Source: an uncultured Bacteroidia bacterium
GTDB lineage: Bacteria > Bacteroidota > Bacteroidia > Bacteroidales > UBA932
Direction of reading: 5' to 3'
Assembly (NCBI GenBank): GCA_902785065.1
Contig: CACZXH010000024.1
Coordinates: forward strand, 1 to 41,908
DNA: 41,908 bases
Shown one piece after another: positions 36,001 through 41,254 of this stretch. Every line of letters begins with the position of its first letter. Positions within the stretch are counted from its first letter, which is position 1. Under the pieces are notes generated by a model. The model searched no databases. It was given only the letters and a program-made list of their open reading frames with translations, and was not told where the DNA came from. The translations under genes were made by a program, and so were the position numbers.

Positions 36001-36262
36001 AGACAAGCTTGCGAATAATCGAATTTGCCAGATTTAGCCCGTTCTGGATAGAAGAATCATTACTCTCTTCCTCCTCATCAGAGGAATCAACAACTTCTGT
36101 GAGAACTTGTTCAAATATATTTGTCAAATACATCGAAAGAAGTTTTGCCACCTCATTTTTGGCGATGGGGCGTTCTCCTATGTAAAACCGAGTCCGATCT
36201 AGAGAGGATATCTTCTCTTCAAAGAGATCATTAATAATTTGCTCGTAGACTCCAAGTTTCAT
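33098..36262 (-). CDS. PLD nuclease-SF2 helicase-DUF3427 protein
   Basis: A 1054-residue cytoplasmic protein. The frame opens at 36412, but ATG 36262 (MKLGVYEQIINDLFEEK) is the family-like start and follows a -7 box. Domain order: residues 140-290 PLD-like nuclease with LHAKAY (His 227, Lys 229) and GSSNLSEQAL; residues 320-670 superfamily 2 helicase with Walker A AATGTGKT (351-358), DEVH box (446-449), LTATPER (471-477) and QFGRGLR (648-654); residues 680-1054 DUF3427-like tail (LSPDLFQWDTQNRVRPESNE, FVREQKNF). A single HKD motif suggests dimerisation to form one nuclease site. Such proteins occur in mobile islands and are thought to process DNA; a defence role is inferred. It is AT-rich against its surroundings and divergent from the XRE-EVE gene. 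Confidence 0.88.
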   Translation of the reverse strand: MKLGVYEQIINDLFEEKISSLDRTRFYIGERPIAKNEVAKLLSMYLTNIFEQVLTEVVDSSDEEEESNDSSIQNGLNLANSIIRKLVSDFHLDSGNLVSAQARILTAVIDKTQFDYPDLAKRLSEIMPINGLVNGALFTGKGIKLYTELQKEIASSDEIRLMVSFIKKRGLALILPQLKDFTNRGGQLKVITTTYMQATDYEAVLQLSSLKNTEIKITYDITEERLHAKAYIFLRETGFNTAYVGSSNLSEQALDTGAEWNVKVTQLEQPKMMKTIVGAFEAAWWAEGYEAFVAGEDNDRLKEALNGEVNNDIDFNTLKGLIRPFDYQQEILERLQVEREVRNHWRNLVVAATGTGKTVMAASDYKSFTEQHDRARLLFVAHREEILKQSLQTFRNVLCDYNFGEKWYAGEEPANYEHVFASKDTLNNHLEELHLPADYYDYIIIDEVHHVAASSYRKIINYFTPKILLGLTATPERMDGEDITQDFDGIISAEIRLDDALNKGLLAPFHYYGITDSVDYSEVAWEKGQYVASELSRIYTANDSRTAVILQSLQRYLTDIRNVRALCFCVSQEHAKYMASKFILCGLKAAFLTSENEPMRAPLYRRLKNKEINYLFVVDMFNEGVDIPEVDTILFLRPTNSLTVFIQQFGRGLRKAEGKTHVNILDYVGNSRAEFNYTDRMRVMLGRTSMSVAEEMERDCPHLPLGCQIMLEPKAKEYIMNNIRGAIQRFTARRINALVQNFEKNHSVPLSLSSFVRIYQAPLEKIYRGRTWNQTLYEAGVAQDCSSFNVELSRAVFRKWLATDSYSYLNFIKQLAEMSFKVNVDKMSSIEQKWLLMLYYDLFEDAGRFNTLQEMVNALGKDAIFCKELGEVMNLILQSNNAYEKEDNSLIPDFPLKLHGIYTKAQIQVAIGTSTLKRKSSAREGVERNRQMNIEAMFVDIIKNREEGSTTDYDDKALSPDLFQWDTQNRVRPESNEGQAYIKQTQTMLLFVREQKNFVEDKSRTMGYVYLGRVTLKDWEYKNLGIRSQMQIKWNMVEPIPGSVMHFARIKEIA

Positions 36263-36307
36263 GTTCTCTGTATTCGAAAAGGGTATTCTGTATCTGCCTG
36301 CTTTAGG

Positions 36308-36315
36308 CAAAGTTA
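36308..36315 (-). promoter_or_regulatory. -7 box for the helicase gene
   Basis: Reads TAACTTTG on the - strand, 45 bases before ATG 36262. It supports that start over the longer frame, whose first codons lie upstream of this box. The -33 box is poor. Confidence 0.55.
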
Positions 36316-36405
36316 GGAATATAATTCGAACAGGGTAGCAGAAACGGCTAACAATCGACAGTTGATACTTTAACGAAACACACCGAGTATAATTCAATTG
36401 TATAA

Positions 36406-36436
36406 TTTGCAAATCGAATTATTCTTTCTATATTTG
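36406..36436 (+). promoter_or_regulatory. Consensus promoter of the XRE-EVE/CoiA operon
   Basis: TTTG (36406-36409), exactly 19 bases, TATATTTG (36429-36436): a perfect Bacteroidota promoter. The TTTG box is inside the palindrome ATTTGCAAAT (36405-36414), a possible repressor site. Confidence 0.8.
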
Positions 36437-36456
36437 CTTCCGTAATACAGATTTTA

Positions 36457-36468
36457 GGGGAATTCCCC
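36457..36468. promoter_or_regulatory. Palindromic candidate operator GGGGAATTCCCC
   Basis: A perfect 12-base palindrome lies between the expected transcription start (about 36443) and ATG 36485. Its position suits autorepression by the XRE-type protein encoded next, but binding is inferred only. Confidence 0.4.
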
Positions 36469-36484
36469 GTAGCTATTAAGTATT

Positions 36485-37399
36485 ATGGAAGTACAAACTA
36501 AAGTCAAATTCGTCAGCCTGAATAAGGTGACGGTTGAAACGCCACTAGGTGACCGTTTCACAGTGGGACTGAATCGAGTGGTCCCTATGCCACTTCAAGA
36601 GCAAGACGCTCGTGTCATTGCTTATCTCTTCGACAAATATTACAAAGGAGACCCGTCCGTCATCATGGGACCGATTTATCGGGAAATGATGGTGAATGGG
36701 TGTTGGGCGGCACCGTATTGGTATGGCCCGGATCGTGACAATGAAAGGGAGCGCATCGGTGCTCAGATTCGCGCCCTGCGTGAAGAGCGCCGTCTGGAAG
36801 CTAAAGAGTTGGCTGAGTATGCCGATATAGATGCCTCCAACCTCTCTCGCATTGAGAAGGGAAAGTTCTCTCCTGGGCTTGATGTCCTTTGTAAGATTGC
36901 TGCAGCTATGGATTGTTCTGTAGAGATTGTGCCGATTGGTGCCGCCAGCAATCATTACGAGGTCCACCGCGCCGCACGTGAAATCCCTGAGGACCATCGC
37001 AGCCTAATGATTACAGCCAAGAATTCTACCTTCCGTCTGGCTGATTGCTTAGCGAAATATGGTGAATACCATTGGCAGCAGACACGGTACAATATCAACA
37101 TTGGGGATATTGTATATGTCTACGTGTCTGAAGACCGAGCAATTAAGTATAAGATGACGGTAGAGCAGGTCGATGAACCTTATGACCGCTGGATGGCAAA
37201 AGAGGAGGAGTTCTGGGTAGATAAGGAACGCATCCAGGATGAATCCCAAACCAAATACGCTCTTCTTCGCTTGGTCAAAGAATCACGATCTGGTAAGCTC
37301 ACCGAAGAGAATCTATTGAAGCACGGATTCCTCCGTGCTCCTCAGGGCATCAAGTACTTGGAAGGCGATCTTCTGAAGTTCATCGAAAGGAAGTTCTAG
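36485..37399 (+). CDS. XRE-type HTH protein fused to an EVE-like domain
   Basis: A 304-residue cytoplasmic protein in three parts. Residues 1-85 are an unrecognised N-terminal domain (VSLNKVTVETPLGDRF). Residues 90-150 are a helix-turn-helix of the XRE/Cro type (IGAQIRALREERRLEAKELA, then DASNLSRIEKGKFSPGLDVL). Residues 173-304 resemble EVE/PUA-like nucleic-acid binders: MITAKNSTFRLADCLAKYGE, WQQTRYNINIGDIVYVYVS, AIKYKMTVEQVD, and LRAPQGIKYLEGDLLKFIER. EVE domains in other proteins recognise modified bases such as 5-methylcytosine. The EVE call is from motif pattern and is the least certain. The gene has a consensus promoter with two palindromes, and the next gene begins 2 bases after its TAG stop, so the two are coupled. 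Confidence 0.7.
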   Translation: MEVQTKVKFVSLNKVTVETPLGDRFTVGLNRVVPMPLQEQDARVIAYLFDKYYKGDPSVIMGPIYREMMVNGCWAAPYWYGPDRDNERERIGAQIRALREERRLEAKELAEYADIDASNLSRIEKGKFSPGLDVLCKIAAAMDCSVEIVPIGAASNHYEVHRAAREIPEDHRSLMITAKNSTFRLADCLAKYGEYHWQQTRYNINIGDIVYVYVSEDRAIKYKMTVEQVDEPYDRWMAKEEEFWVDKERIQDESQTKYALLRLVKESRSGKLTEENLLKHGFLRAPQGIKYLEGDLLKFIERKF

Positions 37400-37401
37400 C
37401 C

Positions 37402-38411
37402 ATGGGTGCATTTCTGACCTATGCGTTGGATGAAGGCGGAGCCCTCGTCCACGTCGATGATGTCGCCAAAGGTGCCAAGTGTGCTTGCCGCTGCCCCCAC
37501 TGTAATGCCCCACTTTATGCCAAGAATGGCGGGAGATGGCCTGAACCAGGGACACGTATACACCATTTTGCTCATGCGCAAGGGCATGAATGTGAAGGAG
37601 CCTACGAATCTTCTCTACACCTTTTGGCGAAGGTAATCCTTCAAGAAACCGGGCGAATAATGTTACCTAAGTCCAACGGCTCTTTCTTTCCCTCCGGCTC
37701 TGTTCGTATCCGAAATGTTGAGATTGAGAATGGGATGACCGCTACGGAATCAGACCAGATGCTGAAGGTATTATGGACAATGGCGAACGTCTTCTCATTG
37801 AGTTCTATGTCAGCCATAAAGTCGATAGCAAAAAGCGCCAAATTATTGTTGATAACCATCTCAAATGCATCGAGATAGACATAAACTACCAAGCCCTGGA
37901 TAAAGCAGAGTTGAAAGAGTTTCTGACAGGTACGGACGAAGATCGCAAATGGATCGTATCAATACCTTCACCGCCACAATCGAAGGGAGAATCCTTCAGC
38001 TACGGAAGAAATCCCATGTACGAGAAGACCAGGGACATCCTCAAGGAAATCTTCGATAAAGGCACCATTACCATCCATCCATTTGCTTCGTCATTCTCTC
38101 AAGTGAACAAGTCATTCGACCTCCGCAAGGTTGGCTATGACGTATGTGAAGTCAATACGAGGTGGAGAGGCTTCAAATCTGATTTGCTCCTATACCGAAG
38201 CCAGAAAAAAGACAAGGGCCACATTTCTATCAATATACGCGGTCGACGACGTAGTGAAGGCTTCCGTTACCCTAAAGGCCTTCGAATAATCGACATTGTA
38301 TTCAAAGCCATTGACTCAGAAGAGAGTACAAAAAAAAGACTAAATGATGAGAATCTGGTTGGTGACTTAGGAATGACCGTGGAATACTATGGATTTAGGA
38401 CAGAGAAGTAA
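37402..38411 (+). pseudogene. CoiA-like nuclease, one-base frameshift
   Basis: The first frame (37402 to about 37740) encodes a CoiA-like N-terminus: VDDVAKGAKCACRCPHCNAP (zinc Cys 31 and Cys 34), HHFAHAQGHEC, and ESSLHLLAKVILQETG. Near 37741 one base seems to be missing. In the next frame the nuclease core continues as GIRPDAEGIMDNGERLLIEF and YVSHKVDSKKRQII, that is, Asp then IEF with Lys, the pattern of a PD-(D/E)XK-type fold. The C-terminal half (RWRGFKSDLLLYRSQKKDKG, INIRGRRRSEGFRYPKG) is less familiar. CoiA proteins act on DNA in competence; here the gene is coupled to the XRE-EVE gene, which suggests a nuclease effector. No slippery heptamer is seen at the break, so a mutation or base error is more likely than programmed frameshifting. 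Confidence 0.65.
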
Positions 38412-38430
38412 GACCGCTATATAATACGGA

Positions 38431-38455
38431 GGGCTGACGTAGCAATCGTCAGCCC
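38431..38455. terminator. 9-pair hairpin after the CoiA-like gene
   Basis: GGGCTGACG (38431-38439) and CGTCAGCCC (38447-38455), loop TAGCAAT, 19 bases after the stop. No T-run follows on the + strand, so it may be a weak terminator or a 3' stabiliser; it would also be part of any leftward RNA from the promoter at 38487-38517. Confidence 0.55.
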
Positions 38456-38486
38456 AGAGATTAGCGAATCCGTAGAATCGCTGATG

Positions 38487-38517
38487 CAAAGGTAATACAT
38501 TTTCCCGATTCTGCAAA
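38487..38517 (-). promoter_or_regulatory. Consensus promoter pointing left, toward the CoiA-like gene
   Basis: On the - strand: TTTG (38517-38514), exactly 19 bases, TACCTTTG (38494-38487). Transcription would start near 38480 and run through AGCGA...TCGCT and the 38431-38455 hairpin into the CoiA-like gene, antisense. No leftward coding gene is near, so an antisense or small RNA is suggested. Confidence 0.6.
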
Positions 38518-38584
38518 CAATTAGCGACACGGATTCCCGGTTGGGGCCAGGAATGATGGGGTGGCTTATCTAATCAATTTCAAG

Positions 38585-38603
38585 TGCTTACAACTTGTAA
38601 GCA
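38585..38603. repeat. Perfect 19-base palindrome TGCTTACAA-C-TTGTAAGCA
   Basis: Nine-base arms around a single C, in the gap between the island and the next gene. It could be a core/attachment site for a recombinase or an operator. Apart from this, the stretch 38640-38840 of the 38412-38916 gap holds nothing that I recognise. Confidence 0.5.
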
Positions 38604-38848
38604 GTTTACCAGCCCTTCCTTTTTGAGAAATTTGCCCCTGGTCATTTAGAGCCGTTATGGTGCATTTTAATCAGGCGCCGGGGGTGTTGTCTCAGAAGGC
38701 TTCCCGTGTCATGACGCCGGTGAACTGAGGGACGTTGAAACGCTGTATGAACGCTTCGCACTTGCATAAGAGCTCGAAAGTACCCTATCGTGACGGCCGG
38801 GTCACTTTGCGCAGGAATCTCCAGAATGTTTACCAAGATCGGAGTAAT

Positions 38849-38879
38849 TTTGAATCGAGGCCAGAAATAATTACCTTTA
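38849..38879 (+). promoter_or_regulatory. Promoter of the proline-iminopeptidase-like gene
   Basis: TTTG (38849-38852), exactly 19 bases, TACCTTTA (38872-38879), with a single mismatch at the last base of the -7 box. The start is near 38886, 31 bases before ATG 38917. Confidence 0.7.
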
Positions 38880-38916
38880 TTTCCGCTATTTATCTTGACA
38901 CTCATAAACAACTGAT

Positions 38917-39816
38917 ATGAAAATCGAAGAGGGATACATGCCCTTTCTGGGCTACAAGACGTACTACCGGATTGTAGGAACGGCTTCCAAGGACAAGATG
39001 CCACTGCTGCTTTTACACGGTGGGCCTGGCAGCACCCACAATTATTTTGAAGTACTCGACCGCGTGGCGGAGGAAACGGGGCGCCAGGTGATCTCCTACG
39101 ACCAGATCGGATGCGGCAATTCCTTCGTGGACGGGCATCCGGAACTGTGGACACAGGATACGTGGATGAACGAACTCATCGCCCTGCGGGAGTACCTGCA
39201 TCTCGACCGGCTCCACATCCTGGGGCAGTCCTGGGGCGGCATGCTCATCATTGCCTACCTCATCGAGAAGAAGCCCCAAGGCATCTGCTCGGCCATCATT
39301 TCCAGCGGCCACGCCTCCTCCAGCCTCTGGGCCAGCGAACAGCACCGGATGATCGGCCTGATGCCTGAAGAGGACCAGGAGGCCATCCGCCATGCCGAGC
39401 AGACGGGCAAATTTGACGATCCCGCCTACCTCCGCGCGAATGACCGGTTCATGGCCCTGCACTGCGCCAGCACGGACGAAAACAGCCCCGAATGCCTGAC
39501 CCGCCCCAAGCGTTTCGGCTATGAAGCGTATCTTTACGGCTGGGGGCCGAACGAATATGTACCCACCGGCAGCCTCGGAGATTTTGAATACATCGACCGT
39601 CTGGGCGAGATTCACTGCCCTTGTCTGCTCTTCAGCGGCTCAGAGGACCTGTGCACACCTGCTGTCGCCCGCTCCATGTACGAGGGAATCCCCGGCAGCC
39701 GCTGGGAACTGATGGAAGGCGCCCGCCATATGTGCTTCGTGGACCGCCACGAAGACTACTGCCGCATCCTGGAATCCTGGCTGGAAGAACACGATCCTAC
39801 AGATTCTTTCCAGTGA
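38917..39816 (+). CDS. Proline iminopeptidase-like alpha/beta hydrolase (S33 family)
   Basis: A 299-residue cytoplasmic hydrolase of the prolyl/tricorn-interacting aminopeptidase type, which removes N-terminal residues from small peptides or amides. Features are the oxyanion loop LLLHGGPGSTHNY, VISYDQIGCGNS, the nucleophile GQSWGG (Ser 105), Asp 244 in SGSEDLCTP and His 271 in GARHMCF. The length is normal and no signal peptide is seen. It has its own consensus promoter. It lies between the AT-rich island and the repeat protein and, being GC-rich, belongs to the host rather than the island. The family call is firm; the substrate is not. Confidence 0.9.
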   Translation: MKIEEGYMPFLGYKTYYRIVGTASKDKMPLLLLHGGPGSTHNYFEVLDRVAEETGRQVISYDQIGCGNSFVDGHPELWTQDTWMNELIALREYLHLDRLHILGQSWGGMLIIAYLIEKKPQGICSAIISSGHASSSLWASEQHRMIGLMPEEDQEAIRHAEQTGKFDDPAYLRANDRFMALHCASTDENSPECLTRPKRFGYEAYLYGWGPNEYVPTGSLGDFEYIDRLGEIHCPCLLFSGSEDLCTPAVARSMYEGIPGSRWELMEGARHMCFVDRHEDYCRILESWLEEHDPTDSFQ

Positions 39817-39915
39817 TACTCTCCCTTTTGTCACACATTGGTGCAGCTTTGGTGCATTTTTACTTCGGACAGACATCAATTCCGCGCCTGGCGAAATGCT
39901 TTGATAAATAGGTAT

Positions 39916-40632
39916 TTACTTACGTCTGTAGTAATATACAGGCGTATCCCGTTTCGCATAATCGTGAAGCCCATAGCCTGCAACTGTTGCAGAGGCCCTT
40001 TGGGCGCCTTCATCATCCAGCATATTGCCGATGTGCTCCAATTCAAAACCCACGAACTCTATCTGTTCGACAGGGATTCTCTTGAGCCTTTTGATCACCT
40101 TCTTCATTTGTTTTTCCGGGATAGTAAGGGCCGTCGAATCTTGAAAGCGGATGACATAAGGACACAGATAAGGGCCTTCTCCATAAACAGCCTTCTCCAC
40201 GGCCGATTTAGGTTTCCTATATTGCGTATAAACGGTGATATACTCGACTTGCTGCGGGATATCCCTGATGATGTTTGCGGGTTCGGCACAAATGGCGCTG
40301 ACCACAACCCTGTCGAGGGAGTCCTTGTTCCGGGCGGTTGTATTATCGTTGCCGGTCTCTATGAAGGTAGTGTGAGTACCGTTAGGATTGACTATCGTTG
40401 TGCTGCTACCGGTCAGTAAGCCAGTAGAATGAGTTCCGTCAGGATTGACTACCGTTATGATGTTACCGGTCTGTATGCCAGTAGAGTGAGAACCGTCAGG
40501 ATTGACTACCGTTATGTTGCTGCCCGTCTGTAGGGCGACAGAATGAGTCCCGTCAGGATTGACGATAACAGTATGCTGTGCATATGCGGATAGACTCATA
40601 AAACACAGAAGACATAGAAGGATGCGTTTCAT
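39916..40632 (-). CDS. Secreted protein with four 19-residue NPDGTHS repeats
   Basis: 238 residues with a Sec signal (MKRILLCLLCFMSLSAYAQ). Four tandem repeats follow at once: IVNPDGTHSVALQTGSNIT, VVNPDGSHSTGIQTGNIIT, VVNPDGTHSTGLLTGSSTT and IVNPNGTHTTFIETGNDNT. The C-terminal 120 residues form a separate domain (VVVSAICAEPANIIRDIPQQ, then MKKVIKRLKRIPVEQIEFVG, ending YYYRRK). I do not recognise the family. The repeats resemble short beta-hairpin units that could bind a ligand or act as a stalk. It stands alone, convergent with the hydrolase. Confidence 0.72.
   Translation of the reverse strand: MKRILLCLLCFMSLSAYAQHTVIVNPDGTHSVALQTGSNITVVNPDGSHSTGIQTGNIITVVNPDGTHSTGLLTGSSTTIVNPNGTHTTFIETGNDNTTARNKDSLDRVVVSAICAEPANIIRDIPQQVEYITVYTQYRKPKSAVEKAVYGEGPYLCPYVIRFQDSTALTIPEKQMKKVIKRLKRIPVEQIEFVGFELEHIGNMLDDEGAQRASATVAGYGLHDYAKRDTPVYYYRRK
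40337..40567 (-). repeat. Four 57-base tandem repeats inside the secreted-protein gene
   Basis: The marker AGGATTGAC on the + strand recurs at 40384, 40441, 40498 and 40555, exactly 57 bases (19 codons) apart. The two middle units are the most alike. The length is a multiple of three, so unit gain or loss keeps the frame. Confidence 0.85.
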
Positions 40633-40750
40633 CGTAGAAGTTCGAAATCAAACAATTTACGTCTATCAATGCAAAAAAAGTGCCCCCTCGACCTCTCAAG
40701 ATGACCTTGAAAGAAGTCCACGATAACGCTCTTCGTCAAACAGCCGCACT

Positions 40751-40930
40751 GGGATGCCGCTTCCGTGCGCTGTGCGGGTGGTTGCGGTGCGCCATTGCCC
40801 GATCTCGGCCCTTGGCGCACGAGGTGGGGCGTTTTGTATGTCCATAGGGGGGGGGCCGATGTGCGGCTGGTTGGCGAAAGGACGATGCGAGGGTGGACGA
40901 GATTCCGCGGCGCTGCGCTTGCGGCATCTC
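40751..40930. repeat. Imperfect long inverted repeat in GC-rich non-coding DNA
   Basis: GGGATGCCGC (40751-40760) pairs with GCGGCATCTC (40921-40930), one G-T wobble. Inside are GTGCGCC/GGCGCAC (40787-40793/40814-40820) and a run of nine G (40847-40855). No protein-like frame is present. It adjoins the larger cloverleaf element on its right. Confidence 0.4.
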
Positions 40931-40952
40931 GGGGCCGCCCGCGGGGGTCCGG

Positions 40953-41101
40953 GCAACCTTTTGGGATCATGCAGCCGCCGGTCCTTCGGACCTCTTGTCT
41001 GTTTTCGTTATCCGTCGTCCGGGGAGCGAGCTCCCCGTTCGCCGGACAACAAAAACAGCCAGCTGCTTGCGCAGCCGGCTGCATGGTCCCAAAAGGGTTG
41101 C
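40953..41101. repeat. Cloverleaf-shaped 149-base inverted-repeat element
   Basis: The outer stem pairs 40953-40977 with 41076-41101 (24 of 26 positions). Inside are three arms in order: GGTCC/GGACC (40980-40992, loop TTC), a 28-position imperfect arm (40999-41026 with 41031-41058, 23 matches, loop CGAG), and GCTGC/GCAGC (41062-41075, loop TTGC). Almost every base is paired. It could be a structured RNA, a single-strand recombination site or a non-autonomous mobile element. No coding frame in it looks real. Confidence 0.65.
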
Positions 41102-41207
41102 GGAGAGGACGAGAATCGTAAATCTAGTCCAGTCCCCTCTAGAAGGCTCTGGAAAGCGTTTATAATCAATGCTATTTTTTAGACGCATGTGTTGGAATAT
41201 TCAGAAA

Positions 41208-41231
41208 TTTGTCACACTTTTGTCACACTTT
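41208..41231 (+). repeat. Direct repeats TTTGTCACACTTT before the recombinase gene
   Basis: Two copies 11 bases apart (41208-41220 and 41219-41231), ending 24 bases before ATG 41255. The core TTTGTCACAC also occurs at 39827-39836. Spacing of one helical turn suggests protein binding, for example recombinase arm sites or an operator. Confidence 0.45.
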
Positions 41232-41254
41232 GTGATTACGAATGTGAACGAATT

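Noticed and set aside
37720-37780. Programmed -1 frameshifting in the CoiA-like gene
   Set aside because: No X-XXY-YYZ slippery heptamer or following pseudoknot is visible at the junction; a lost base explains it more simply.
40337-40567. CRISPR array
   Set aside because: The 57-base units are contiguous, translated in frame and have no unique spacers.
41095-41150. tRNA 3' end as attachment site (CCCCTCT-like stretch)
   Set aside because: No T-arm GTTCRA, acceptor pairing or CCA-compatible end could be assembled.
40629-41182. Several overlapping ORFs of 60-151 codons on both strands
   Set aside because: They overlap in every frame, have atypical composition and cover the inverted-repeat elements; no signal, motif or start context supports any of them.
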